Shown here: one piece after another, positions 44,204-53,263 of the stretch | Position numbering within the stretch: position 1 is the stretch's first letter | Layout of the letters: each line of letters begins with the position of its first letter | From: VAZQ01 sp963739385 | GTDB taxonomy: Bacteria > Pseudomonadota > Alphaproteobacteria > Rhizobiales > Xanthobacteraceae | Length of the DNA stretch: 64,000 nucleotides | Reading direction: 5' to 3' | Assembly: GCA_963739385.1 (NCBI GenBank) | Contig: CAVUAI010000070.1 | Coordinates: forward strand, 1 to 64,000 | The notes under the pieces: model-generated | What the model was told of the DNA's origin: nothing | Seen by the model: only the letters and a program-made list of their open reading frames with translations | The model's database searches: none | Made by a program: the position numbers and the translations under genes

Positions 44204-45475
44204 TCACGGATGGATCACGCCGAAGAAATTCCTGGCATTGCTCGCGACCAGACGGAACTCCGAGTCGCTGCCCTTCCAACCGAGATCGCCGTAGAAGCGG
44301 GCCATACGCGACAGCGACTGGTAGCGCCAGCGGTCTTCGTTGAGCTGCTGCGCGGCAAGATAGAGCGCCCAGCCGCCATCCGCGACGCGCTGGCCGTTCG
44401 CTTCCACGATGACCGGTACGGTCCGGCGGGTCGAAGCGAGAGTAATATTGGCTTCGATCAATTCGCGCATGCGGGCATCGCGCGCAGCATTCGACCTGCC
44501 ACCGAGGACCACCGCGACGATGTGCTTCTCGTCGCGGCGAACCGATGTCACCAGGTTGTATCCGGACGCGTCGGTATAACCGGTCTTGATGCCGTCAACG
44601 CCCTTCACCTGTCCGAGCAGGGCGTTGTGATTGCGCATCTCGGCGCCCTTGTAGCGGAAGCTCGGAGTCGCAAAATATTGGTAGTAGCCGGGAAACCGGT
44701 GCTGAATGGCACGACCCAGAACGGCCTGGTCGCGGGCGGTCGTTATCTGCTCGACGGCGGGCAACCCCGAAGCATTGACGTAGGTCGTGCCCGTCATGCC
44801 CAGCGCTCTTGCCTTCAAGGTCATCAGCCGGGCGAATTCCTCTTCGCTGCCGCCGATCGCTTCGGCGACCACCACCGCGGCGTCGTTCGCGGACTTGGTG
44901 ACAAGCCCCTTGATCGCGTCCTCGACCGTGATGGTCTGATTGGCCCTGAGCCCGAGCTTGGTGGGGTTCTGGATCGCGGCGCGGGTCGAGATCGGCAGCG
45001 GCGTGTCAAGCTTGAGCGTGCCGTCTTCCAGCTGCTCGAACAGCAGGTAAAGCGTCATGATCTTGGTCAGGGACGCCGGGTGACGCGGTTCGTCGACGCT
45101 CGCCTCATGCAGCACGAAGCCCGATTTGTCATCGACCACGATGGCCGCATACGGGGGTCGATAATTGGGGCCGTGAACCACCCGCTTGGGGGGATCCTTG
45201 CGCGGGCGGGCTTCCGCCTGATCCCACCCCGCGCCGGCAATCATCAACGTTAGCAGCACACCGGCAACCCGGTACCAATGCGACGGCGAGCTTCGAGCCC
45301 AACCCTTTGAAGCGATCCTCGCCGGCGCGGCGCTGGTCGTGATCCTTGCCGCGCTGCGGTGGTAACGGAGTCCAGTCATGGACATTGTCCCCAAGCCACA
45401 TGTCGGGGGGTCCTGCCCGGCGCGAGCCGCAAGGCCGCTGAATGCGAGCACGGCGAGGGCGCAACCGGCCGTCAC
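44204..45475 (-). CDS. D-alanyl-D-alanine carboxypeptidase (peptidase S11, PBP5-like)
   Basis: A periplasmic penicillin-binding protein trimming peptidoglycan pentapeptides. All three active-site motifs are present (numbering from the GTG at 45475): SLTK at 135-138, SAN at 195-197 and KTG at 297-299. The start is uncertain: GTG at 45475 gives a signal-like VTAGCALAVLAFSGLAARAG, whereas ATG at 45385 (MSMTGLRYHRSA) leads to a second hydrophobic segment, RVAGVLLTLMIAGAGWDQAE, that better precedes the mature NYRPPYAAIVVDDKSG. The C-terminal ~100 residues (after VVLGGRSNAARDARM) replace the usual PBP5 domain and lack an amphipathic anchor. Confidence 0.93.
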   Translation of the reverse strand: MTAGCALAVLAFSGLAARAGQDPPTCGLGTMSMTGLRYHRSAARITTSAAPARIASKGWARSSPSHWYRVAGVLLTLMIAGAGWDQAEARPRKDPPKRVVHGPNYRPPYAAIVVDDKSGFVLHEASVDEPRHPASLTKIMTLYLLFEQLEDGTLKLDTPLPISTRAAIQNPTKLGLRANQTITVEDAIKGLVTKSANDAAVVVAEAIGGSEEEFARLMTLKARALGMTGTTYVNASGLPAVEQITTARDQAVLGRAIQHRFPGYYQYFATPSFRYKGAEMRNHNALLGQVKGVDGIKTGYTDASGYNLVTSVRRDEKHIVAVVLGGRSNAARDARMRELIEANITLASTRRTVPVIVEANGQRVADGGWALYLAAQQLNEDRWRYQSLSRMARFYGDLGWKGSDSEFRLVASNARNFFGVIHP

Positions 45476-45983
45476 CGAGCCGAATCGCCGTCAGAGCCCG
45501 CTTCGTGTGCGCAAGGAGCCCCCAGATTTACCATCCCGTGTCCCCGCCTCATCGCCGGGGGGAATGGCTCCCGACTATTGGTCGCATTGGCTGGTCGATT
45601 GGTTCAAATGCGATCGGGGGATCGTGAAGTCCGCGACGCCCAAGATTAACGAAACGGTCTCCCCACATCGTCAGTGACGATGACGACAAGTCTTCATTCC
45701 TGCTGCCATCTTTTCACCGCCCGCCGCGGCGGCCATGCCAAATTGGGGTTCAGACGGAATTGCCGGCCGCTTTATCCCTGCGCGATGACCCCCGCCGTGC
45801 CGCCGATGTGCTATTGTCCGGCCAGCGGTCCTGCGTGTGAGGACCCGTTGACGGGCCGGCAGTAGCTGCGCTGTTCAGAACGCTTCAGATTCGGTCCAAG
45901 GACTTGGCCGGTACGCTGCAACAGCGTGAGGTGACGCCAGTTCATCGGTGGTTCGTGGTCACCTCTGGGCGGGAGGAATGCCC
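45476..45983. other. Intergenic region between divergent genes, no gene seen
   Basis: Both strands carry only low-quality frames. No repeat of families R1-R4 is present. Promoters for the carboxypeptidase and for the binding-protein pair must lie here, but no box is clear. Confidence 0.4.
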
Positions 45984-46970
45984 GTGGCCGCAATCAGGCG
46001 ACGCGAGTTTTTCACGCTGCTGGGTGGCGCGGCGGCCTGGCCTGCTGCAGCGCGGGCGCAGCAGCCCGCACCGCCGGTGGTCGGATTCCTGCACCAGGGG
46101 TCGGAGCAGCCATCTAACCAACCGATGGACGGATTCCGCCGCGGCCTGTGGGAAGCCGGATTTGTCGAAGGGCAACACGTGACCTTGCAGTTCCGGTGGG
46201 CGAATGGCGAATACGACCGGCTGCCGGCGCTGGCGGCCGAGCTGCTTCGCGCCCAGCCGAGCGTGCTCGCTGCCGCGCTGCTTCCGGCAGCGCGCGCGGC
46301 GAAGGCGGCGACAACGACGATTCCGGTTGTGTTCATCACCGGCTCCGACCCGGTCGAGACCGGGCTGGTCACGAGCCTGAACCGGCCGACCGAGAACGTC
46401 ACCGGCGTGAGTCTGTTCACCGTCCCGCTGATCGCCAAGCGTCTGGAGTTGCTGCATGAGGTCGTCCCCGGCGCGTCCGCCGTGGCCGTGCTCGTCAATC
46501 CGAGCAATCCAAACGCCGAATCGAATGAGCAGGGAATCGAAGCCGCGGCGAAAGCGATGCGGCTGCGCATCGAATTCATCAGGGCCAGCAGCGAACGGGA
46601 TTTCGAAGCGGCCTTTGCGACGCTCGCCCGGCAGCGGACCGGCGCTCTCATTGTCAGCGCCGACGGCTTTTTCGCCGCCCGGCGCGAACACCTCGTCGCC
46701 CTGGCGACGCGTCATGCTGTCCCGACCATGTATTTTCAGCGCGAGTTCGCCGCCGCCGGGGGACTCATCAGCTACGGCGCCAGATCCTCGGACATGTATC
46801 GCCATGCCGGTATTTACACCGGCCGCATCCTCAAGGGCGCCAAGCCGGCTGACCTGCCCGTGCTGCAGCCGACCAGACTGGAACTGGTCATCAACCTCAA
46901 AGCCGCCAGGGCGCTCGGCCTCACCGTACCGTCGTCGCTGCTCGCCCGCGCCGACGAGGTGATCGAATGA
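45984..46970 (+). CDS. ABC transporter substrate-binding protein (ABC_sub_bind family)
   Basis: The only intact member of this family in the window, about 328 residues. GTG at 45984 has GGGAGG seven bases upstream; ATG at 45978 overlaps the site. Signal: VAAIRRREFFTLLGGAAAWP..RAQQ. Body: PVVGFLHQGSEQPSNQPMDG, VVFITGSDPVETGLVTSLNR, TENVTGVSLF and AVLVNPSNPNAES. It ends ALGLTVPSSLLARADEVIE, the ending kept in four relics here. A Bug protein gene follows by 25 bases, so two unrelated binding proteins are probably cotranscribed. Confidence 0.92.
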   Translation: MAAIRRREFFTLLGGAAAWPAAARAQQPAPPVVGFLHQGSEQPSNQPMDGFRRGLWEAGFVEGQHVTLQFRWANGEYDRLPALAAELLRAQPSVLAAALLPAARAAKAATTTIPVVFITGSDPVETGLVTSLNRPTENVTGVSLFTVPLIAKRLELLHEVVPGASAVAVLVNPSNPNAESNEQGIEAAAKAMRLRIEFIRASSERDFEAAFATLARQRTGALIVSADGFFAARREHLVALATRHAVPTMYFQREFAAAGGLISYGARSSDMYRHAGIYTGRILKGAKPADLPVLQPTRLELVINLKAARALGLTVPSSLLARADEVIE

Positions 46971-46995
46971 ACCCGCGGCAGACGGAGGAGCGAGG

Positions 46996-47973
46996 ATGAA
47001 ACTTCCACGCCGCACGTTCCTGCATCTGGCCGCGGGTGCCGCCGCGCTCCCGGCCCTGTCGGGCATCGCAAGGGCGCAAACCTATCCGTCGCGGCCGGTG
47101 CGCTGGATCGTGGCGTTTGCTCCCGGCGGCCCGAACGACATCGTGGCCCGCCTCATGGGCCAGCATCTGTCGGAGCGGCTGGGCCAGCAATTCATCATCG
47201 ACAACCGGCCGGGCGCCGGCGGCATTGTCGGCACCCAGGCCGCGATCAACTCGCCGGCCGACGGCTACACGCTGCTGATGGCGGCGCACGTTCACGCCAT
47301 CAATGCGACGCTCTACCAAAAGCTCCCGTACAACTTCCTCACCGACATCGCGCCGGTCGCCGGGCTGGTGCGGATGCCGAATGTCATGGAGGTGAACCCG
47401 TCATTCCCCGCCAGGACGGTGGGCGAGTTCATCGCCCATGTCGCGGCCAATCCGGGCAAGGTCAGTTACGCCTCGGCCGGGAACGGTACGTCGGCTCATC
47501 TCGCGGCCGAGCTGTTCCGGGCGATGACCGGAGTCGATTTCGTCCACGTGCCGTACCGCGGCTCGGGCCCGGCGCTGACCGATCTCCTGAATGGCCAGGT
47601 GCAGGTCATGTTCGACGCGATCTCGTCGTCGATCCCGCACATCCAGGGCGGACGACTGCGCGCGCTGGCGGTGACGACTGCGCGCCGATCCGATCTGCTG
47701 CCCGACGTGCCGACGATTGCCGACACGGTGCCGGGTTACGAGCTCAGCGGCTGGTTCGGCGCCGGCACCGCGGCCGGGACGCCGTCCGAGATCGTTGCGA
47801 AGCTCAACCAGGAGATCAACGCGGGACTGGCGGAAGCGCGGATCAAGACGCGATTTGCCGAGCTGGGCGCCGAGCCGATGCCGATGACGGTCGCCGAGTT
47901 CACCAGGTTCGTCGCCGACGAGACCGAGAGATGGGCCAAGGTGGTCAAGTTCTCCGGCGCGAAGGCGGACTGA
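46996..47973 (+). CDS. Bug/TctC-family periplasmic binding protein
   Basis: 325 residues; GGAGGAGCGAGG precedes ATG. The signal MKLPRRTFLHLAAGAAALPA closely parallels those at 15713 and 58355, pointing to one paralogue group. Marks: YPSRPVRWIVAFAPGGPNDI, RLGQQFIIDNRPGAGGIVGT, ADGYTLLMAAH, HVPYRGSGPALTDLLNGQV and the C-terminal FVADETERWAKVVKFSGAKA. Second gene of a two-gene set with an ABC_sub_bind protein. Confidence 0.93.
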   Translation: MKLPRRTFLHLAAGAAALPALSGIARAQTYPSRPVRWIVAFAPGGPNDIVARLMGQHLSERLGQQFIIDNRPGAGGIVGTQAAINSPADGYTLLMAAHVHAINATLYQKLPYNFLTDIAPVAGLVRMPNVMEVNPSFPARTVGEFIAHVAANPGKVSYASAGNGTSAHLAAELFRAMTGVDFVHVPYRGSGPALTDLLNGQVQVMFDAISSSIPHIQGGRLRALAVTTARRSDLLPDVPTIADTVPGYELSGWFGAGTAAGTPSEIVAKLNQEINAGLAEARIKTRFAELGAEPMPMTVAEFTRFVADETERWAKVVKFSGAKAD

Positions 47974-48000
47974 TCGGGACAGGCCGCACTGAGGCATCCC

Positions 48001-48080
48001 GTGTCCCGGATGCGGTGCAGCGCGCAGCGGTGCACCGCTGATCCGGGACCGTCGCGAAGGCGGCGTGTGGAACGGTCCAC
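48001..48080. repeat. Short R3 repeat
   Basis: gtgtcccggatgcggtgcag through gcggtgcaccgctgatccgg to ggcgtgtggaacggtcc. It separates the convergent ends of the Bug gene and mltA, so it may serve as a bidirectional terminator. Confidence 0.7.
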
Positions 48081-48090
48081 GCGGCCAGGA

Positions 48091-50319
48091 TCAATTCACG
48101 GCGCGGGAGGACTTGCGGGCGGAGTCGGCCTGCCGGCTGGGTTTTGTCGCGGCTTTCGAATCCTCGCGCGCGCTGGCCGAGTCCGGCTTGCCCTTGCCAT
48201 CCGGTTTCCTGGCGTCTTTTTTGACGTCGGTGTCGGCGGTCTTGGATTTCGAGGCGGACGCCGGCGTCGGCTTGCCCGCAAGCTTGCCGGCAGTCGCGGG
48301 CTCCGTCTTGCCTTTGCCGTCCGGCTTCCGGGCTTCGTTCCCGGAGGATTTCCTGGCTTCGGCCTCGGAAGACTTCGATTTCGATGACGACGAAGGCGTT
48401 TGCTTCTCGGCTGCGAGCTTTCCTGCGGCGAGCTTGCCGACGGCGAGCTTGCTGGTGGCGGGCTCCGTCTTGCCGTTGGCGTTTTGCTTTTTGACGTCGG
48501 TCTCGGAGAGTTTCTGTTTCGGCGACGGCGAGGGCTTCTGCCGGCCGGCCACGGTCCAGGCGGAGTCCGCTTTGTCTTTTTTGTCGTTGACGTTTTGCTG
48601 TCTGGCGTTTTGCGTCTTGGCGTCCGCCTTCTTCACGTCGGCGTCCTTCGGCTTCAGCACCGGCAAGCGGACGGGCTTGCCGGCCGCGGTGGCGGCGGAC
48701 TCTGCCTTGCCTTTGCGATCCTGCTTTCCGATGTCGAGCGCGGCGATCTTCGTCGGCGCGGGTACCGGAGGATGCCTGGAAGCCGCCGCGCCGGCGCTGG
48801 CGGAATTTGTTTTGCCCTTTGCGTCCGGCTTGGCGGCGTCGAGTGCGGCGAGCTTCGGCTTCGCCGCCGGCAACGGCGTCGACCGGCCGTCGGTAGTCGC
48901 GGCGGCATTGGTGGACTCCGCCCTGCCCTTGCCGTCCTGCTTCGCGGCGTCGCCGTGCTTGGCGGCGTCGTCCAGCTTTGCAACCTCGCTCGCGGCAAGC
49001 TTCGGCTTCGCCACCGGCAACGGCATGCCGGCGCCGGCCGCGGCGAGGTCGACCTCGCGCGGCAGCAGCATCGCGAAGCGGCCGGGATGGCGGATGCGGT
49101 TGGCGATGCGACCGGCGTCGTCGCCGGCGCCGAGATAGAGATCGGCGCGCGCCGGTCCGACGATCGCCGAGCCGGTGTCCTGTGCGATCATCAGGCGGCG
49201 GAAGGGCGACGCCGACTTCGCGCTATCGATCGGCAGCGTGGCCTCGATGAAGAACGGCGTGCCGTATTCATGCACGCGGTCGACGGCGATGGAGCGGCCC
49301 GGCGTCAACGGGACGCCTTGGGCGCCGACCGGCTCGCCGTCGTTGGTCAGCCCGGTGACGCGGAAGAACGCATAGGCGCGGTTGGCGGCACGCACCTTGG
49401 CGGCTTCCTCGGGATGCGCGGCCATCCAGCCGCGGATGCGCTCGCGCGACATCTCCGCGCGCGGGATGAGATTGCGCTCGGCGAGCACGCGCTCGAACGA
49501 GCTGTAGCTGTAGCCGTTGTGCGAGTCGTAGCTGACGCGCAGCGGCGTGCCGTCCTCGAGGATCACGCGCCCGGAGCCCTCGATCTGGATCGCCAGCAGG
49601 TCGAGCGGATCCCTGAGCCAGCAGATTTCGAGCTTCTGGCCGTCGAGCGCGCCGGCCTCGATGGCGCCGCGGTCGTGATACGGCACGAGCTCGTTGCCCT
49701 CGGTGCGGCGGCCCACGCGCACGCCCTTGTTGGGAAACGCGATGGCGCCCTGCTTGTAGCCGGCGGCGACCAGGTCGCGCGGACGGCGGTAGAGCGGGAC
49801 GGAAAATTCAGGACCGGGAAAGCGCGAGCCCGCGACCACCGGCTCGAAATAGCCGGTGAGCAGCCCGCCGCCTTCACCCAGGCGCGCGATGCGCACGGCC
49901 TGGAAATTCTGCTCGAAGAAGGTGCGCGCGGTCTCGGAATCGCGCGGCTGCAGATCCATGGCCTTGCGGCAGACGTTGGAGAGAGCGCCCACGAGCTGGG
50001 CGCGATCGTCATTGCGCCGCTTGCGCAAAGCCTGGCAGCTTGCCTGATAGGCCGCGAACGCTTCGAGATGATCGTCGTCGGCCCAGCCCGCGAGCTCGCT
50101 CCATTTCACCGGCTCGAGCTGGTTGCCGGCGAGCTTCTGCGGCGTTTGCGCCGACGCGGCGCCAGTCAAGCACGCGGTCGCGCTGCATGCGATCGCGATG
50201 CAAATGATCGCGCTGGATACAATTGCCCTGGATGGGATTACGCTGCCGAGGTCGGCAAACAGGCCACGATGCAGCGCTTGCGCAGCTTGCGCAGTCCCCC
50301 GATCGGTCCGCATGCCCAT
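48091..50319 (-). CDS. Membrane-bound lytic transglycosylase A with long Lys/Ala-rich C-terminal tail
   Basis: A 742-residue protein from ATG 50319. A signal (SRAIVSSAIICIAIACSATA) precedes the MltA domain (VKWSELAGWADDDHLEAFAA, LLTGYFEPVVAGSRFPGPEF, YDSHNGYSYSSFERVLAERN). The 3D domain holds the catalytic aspartates in IAQDTGSAIVGPARADLYLG. The enzyme cleaves peptidoglycan to 1,6-anhydro products. From about residue 433 a ~310-residue tail of repeated PAKPKLAALDAAKPDAKGK-like units, then Lys/Ser/Ala-rich sequence ending SRQADSARKSSRAVN, is absent from classic MltA (about 365 residues) and is probably disordered and strongly basic. The start is uncertain; the frame opens at 50541. Confidence 0.85.
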   Translation of the reverse strand: MGMRTDRGTAQAAQALHRGLFADLGSVIPSRAIVSSAIICIAIACSATACLTGAASAQTPQKLAGNQLEPVKWSELAGWADDDHLEAFAAYQASCQALRKRRNDDRAQLVGALSNVCRKAMDLQPRDSETARTFFEQNFQAVRIARLGEGGGLLTGYFEPVVAGSRFPGPEFSVPLYRRPRDLVAAGYKQGAIAFPNKGVRVGRRTEGNELVPYHDRGAIEAGALDGQKLEICWLRDPLDLLAIQIEGSGRVILEDGTPLRVSYDSHNGYSYSSFERVLAERNLIPRAEMSRERIRGWMAAHPEEAAKVRAANRAYAFFRVTGLTNDGEPVGAQGVPLTPGRSIAVDRVHEYGTPFFIEATLPIDSAKSASPFRRLMIAQDTGSAIVGPARADLYLGAGDDAGRIANRIRHPGRFAMLLPREVDLAAAGAGMPLPVAKPKLAASEVAKLDDAAKHGDAAKQDGKGRAESTNAAATTDGRSTPLPAAKPKLAALDAAKPDAKGKTNSASAGAAASRHPPVPAPTKIAALDIGKQDRKGKAESAATAAGKPVRLPVLKPKDADVKKADAKTQNARQQNVNDKKDKADSAWTVAGRQKPSPSPKQKLSETDVKKQNANGKTEPATSKLAVGKLAAGKLAAEKQTPSSSSKSKSSEAEARKSSGNEARKPDGKGKTEPATAGKLAGKPTPASASKSKTADTDVKKDARKPDGKGKPDSASAREDSKAATKPSRQADSARKSSRAVN

Positions 50320-50892
50320 CAATGCGGGCAGATCGAAATGGTTCCGCTTGAGCGCGCGCACGCGGCGCGCGAGTGGCGAAATGGCAACACTGCGGCGGCA
50401 GCGTGGCGGTATCGCGATGCGCGGCGCGGACTGCAACACCGCTGCGCGGTTCAGGTGTGCGCCGGAATACCACTGCGAGGAATCCGACTGTCGTCCATCG
50501 TTAACCGCATCACATCGGGAACTTTCACTAGCGATGATCATGGCTGCATGAATGCCACGATCACGGCTTCGATCAGCGGGACATACGGAACGATCACATC
50601 GCGTGATCGTGGATAAATCTGCGCGCTGTAAGACCAGCGGCTTGCACCCGCGGTGGTGTCGGGCGCGGGCGCGCGTGAATCGGAATCGCGCGCGGCGCAG
50701 TCGCCACCGCCACGGCCGCCCCGTAACCGCGGCAGGTCACTGATGCAGCAAACCGGCTGCCCCACGGCCGCAGCCCGGTGGTATCATTCCCGCCGGGCGG
50801 CCGCAGGCTTTCGCGCTCGTGCCGCCGACCAGGCGAAACCAGCTTCGTCACATCAGACTGGTGACCTTGGAGGAACGACAGGGAGGCTCCCA
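50320..50892. other. Region between divergent mltA and esterase genes
   Basis: No separate gene is supported. A perfect inverted repeat, acgatcac (50590-50597) and gtgatcgt (50603-50610), sits in the middle; cacgatcacgg at 50557 repeats one arm. It could be an operator for either divergent gene. Confidence 0.45.
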
Positions 50893-51918
50893 ATGCATCC
50901 GATCAGGGTGAGCGTGCTGGCGGCCGCGGCCGTGGCGGCGACATCGTTGCCGGTGCGGGCGGATTACATGGTCAAGGAAGTCGGCAGCTTCCACGTCGGC
51001 GGGCGGACCGCGGCGCTGAGCGGAATGCCGACCCGCGACGTCGTGTTCAGTCCCGGCGCGCCGCCGGTGAAGGTCGATCCGAACGGCGAGTTCGCGGTCG
51101 AGCAGATGTACGTGCAGTACGTCAAGCTGGCGCAGCCGAAAGCCAAAGTCCCGATCCTGCTGTGGCACGGCGGCGGCCTCACCGGCGTCACCTGGGAGAC
51201 GAAACCGGACGGCAAGCCGGGCTGGCAACAGTTCTTCCTCAACGCCGGCTACGACGTCTATGTCTCGGACGCGGTCGAGCGCGGACGCGCCTCGTGGGCG
51301 CGCTATCCCGAGATCTTCAAGTCCGAGCCGATGTTCCGCACCAAGAAGGAGGCCTGGGAGCTGTTTCGCATCGGGCCGAGCTACGAGATCGGCGGACAGC
51401 GCGTCGTGTTCGAAGGCCAGCAGTTCCCGATCGAGGCATTCGACCAGTTCGCCATGCAAGGCGTTCCGCGCTGGGTGACCAACGATGCCGCGACGCAGAG
51501 CGCCTACAACGCACTCGTGGACAAAGTCTGTCCCTGCATCGTCGTCGTACACAGCCAGGGCGGCAATTTCGGTTTCAATGCCGCGCTCGCCGCGCCCGAC
51601 AAGATCAAGGCGCTGATTGCGATCGAACCCTCGGGCGCGCCCGATCCCGCCAAGGTCGATGTCGGCAAGCTCAAGGATGTGCCGCATCTCATCGTGTGGG
51701 GCGACTTCCGTGACAAGGTCGCGGTGTGGCGGCAATTTCCCATCGCCCCTACCAAATATCGCGATGCGCTGGTTGCGGCGGGCGGCAAAGCCGACGTCTT
51801 CGATCTCCCGGTCATGGGCATCAAGGGCAACACCCACATGCTGATGATGGACCGCAATTCCGACGAGGTCGCGAAGCTGATCCATGACTGGATCGGCAAG
51901 CAGGGGCTGACGAACTGA
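50893..51918 (+). CDS. Secreted alpha/beta-hydrolase esterase
   Basis: 341 residues. GGGAGG precedes ATG at 50893; the signal is MHPIRVSVLAAAAVAATSLP VRA. The nucleophile elbow is VVHSQGGNFG (Ser221), the oxyanion region LLWHGGGLTGVTWE, the probable acid Glu245 in AIEPSG, and the catalytic His315 in GNTHMLMMDRNS. The family hydrolyses small or polymer-derived esters in the periplasm. It is followed by a separately started exported amidohydrolase 133 bases on, possibly a functional pair. Confidence 0.88.
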   Translation: MHPIRVSVLAAAAVAATSLPVRADYMVKEVGSFHVGGRTAALSGMPTRDVVFSPGAPPVKVDPNGEFAVEQMYVQYVKLAQPKAKVPILLWHGGGLTGVTWETKPDGKPGWQQFFLNAGYDVYVSDAVERGRASWARYPEIFKSEPMFRTKKEAWELFRIGPSYEIGGQRVVFEGQQFPIEAFDQFAMQGVPRWVTNDAATQSAYNALVDKVCPCIVVVHSQGGNFGFNAALAAPDKIKALIAIEPSGAPDPAKVDVGKLKDVPHLIVWGDFRDKVAVWRQFPIAPTKYRDALVAAGGKADVFDLPVMGIKGNTHMLMMDRNSDEVAKLIHDWIGKQGLTN

Positions 51919-52051
51919 CGCGCCACCGGCGCGATTTTCGAGTGCTGCGTGTCCCCGCTGTCCGCCGTCTGCTGAAAGCTCCGACGACGGACAGCGCATG
52001 TGATCCCGTCCAGGCGGTTTCCGTTAGTCCCAGCGCACCGGAGATCTCACC

Positions 52052-53230
52052 ATGATGAGCCGACGCCAGTTTGTCTGTGCAGCCGCCGCCGGCGCGGCGC
52101 TGTTGGCCCGCGTGCCGCAGGCCCTCGCGGCCGCCTACGACCTGATCATCCGGGGCGGACGCGTGATCGATCCTTCGGCCGGGATCGACGGCACCCGCGA
52201 CGTGGCCATCGCCGGCGGCAAGATCGCGGCAGTCGAGGCCAACATCGCGGGCGACGCCACCGAGACCATCGACGCGCGCGGCAAGATCGTCGCGCCCGGC
52301 CTGATCGACATCCACACCCATGCCGGCCGCAGCAAGGAAGGCCCGCCCATGTGCCTGCAGGACGGCGTGACCGGATGGGTCGATGCCGGCTCGGGCGGCG
52401 CCGACAACATGGATGCGATCGCGGCGGTCGCGCGCGGGGCGCCGCAGATCGGCCGCTGCCTGGTCAACATCGCGCGCACCGGCGTGGCGCCGGGCGGAGA
52501 GCTCAACGACCTCAGCCGCGCCGACGTGGATCTCGCGCGCGGCGCCATCGCGCGCAACCGCGACGTCGTCATCGGCGTCAAGGCGCGGCTCTCCGCCGTC
52601 GTCACCGGGCCGAACGATCTCGAAGCGCTGCGGCGGGCGCAGGCCGCGGCCGGCGACCTGCCGGTCATGATCCATGTCGGGCAGAACTACTCGCCGCTGC
52701 GGACGCTGCTGGCCATGCTCAAACGCGGCGACATCGTCACCCATATTTACGCGCCGGGGCCGCACAGCCTGCTCGACGAGCGCGGGCGCCTCTATCCCGA
52801 GGTCATGGCCGCGCGGCGCCGCGGCATTATCTTCGACTTCGGCAACGGCGTCGTCGATCACTTCGACTGGGACACGGTGGAGAAGGCAACCAAGCAGGAC
52901 TTCTGGCCGGACACGTTCTCGACCGACTGGAACGTGATGTCGCGCACCACCGGCGTGGTCGATCTGCCCAACGTGATGTCGAAGTTCATCATGTTCGGCA
53001 TGCCGCTCAACCAGATCATCGCGGCGGCGACCAGCAATGCGGCGCGGGTGTTTCCGTCGTTCGACGACCGCGGCACGCTCAACGTCGGCGCACCGGCCGA
53101 CGTGGCGATCCTGGAGCTGCGCGACGGCACGTTCGAGTTCGTCGACAACTACAAGGGCACGCGCACCGGCCGCCAGCGACTGTTCCCGAGCGCGACCGTG
53201 CTGGCCGGGAAGGCCGTGCCGCGCACGTAG
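52052..53230 (+). CDS. Exported amidohydrolase/deacetylase (dihydroorotase-like metallohydrolase)
   Basis: 392 residues with a Tat signal, MMSRRQFVCAAAAGAALLAR. The TIM-barrel metal site is complete by eye: DIHTHAG (His88, His90), the bridging lysine in VIGVKARLS (Lys177), VMIHVG (His208), THIYAPG (His231) and the aspartate in STDWN (Asp292). The flanking beta-sandwich halves are DLIIRGGRVIDPSAG and LNVGAPADVAILELRDGTFE. It hydrolyses cyclic amides or N-acyl groups; the substrate is unknown. GGAG eight bases upstream supports the start. Confidence 0.9.
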   Translation: MMSRRQFVCAAAAGAALLARVPQALAAAYDLIIRGGRVIDPSAGIDGTRDVAIAGGKIAAVEANIAGDATETIDARGKIVAPGLIDIHTHAGRSKEGPPMCLQDGVTGWVDAGSGGADNMDAIAAVARGAPQIGRCLVNIARTGVAPGGELNDLSRADVDLARGAIARNRDVVIGVKARLSAVVTGPNDLEALRRAQAAAGDLPVMIHVGQNYSPLRTLLAMLKRGDIVTHIYAPGPHSLLDERGRLYPEVMAARRRGIIFDFGNGVVDHFDWDTVEKATKQDFWPDTFSTDWNVMSRTTGVVDLPNVMSKFIMFGMPLNQIIAAATSNAARVFPSFDDRGTLNVGAPADVAILELRDGTFEFVDNYKGTRTGRQRLFPSATVLAGKAVPRT

Positions 53231-53263
53231 AAGGTGCCTGCGAGCGAGGACAAAAAACGCCGC

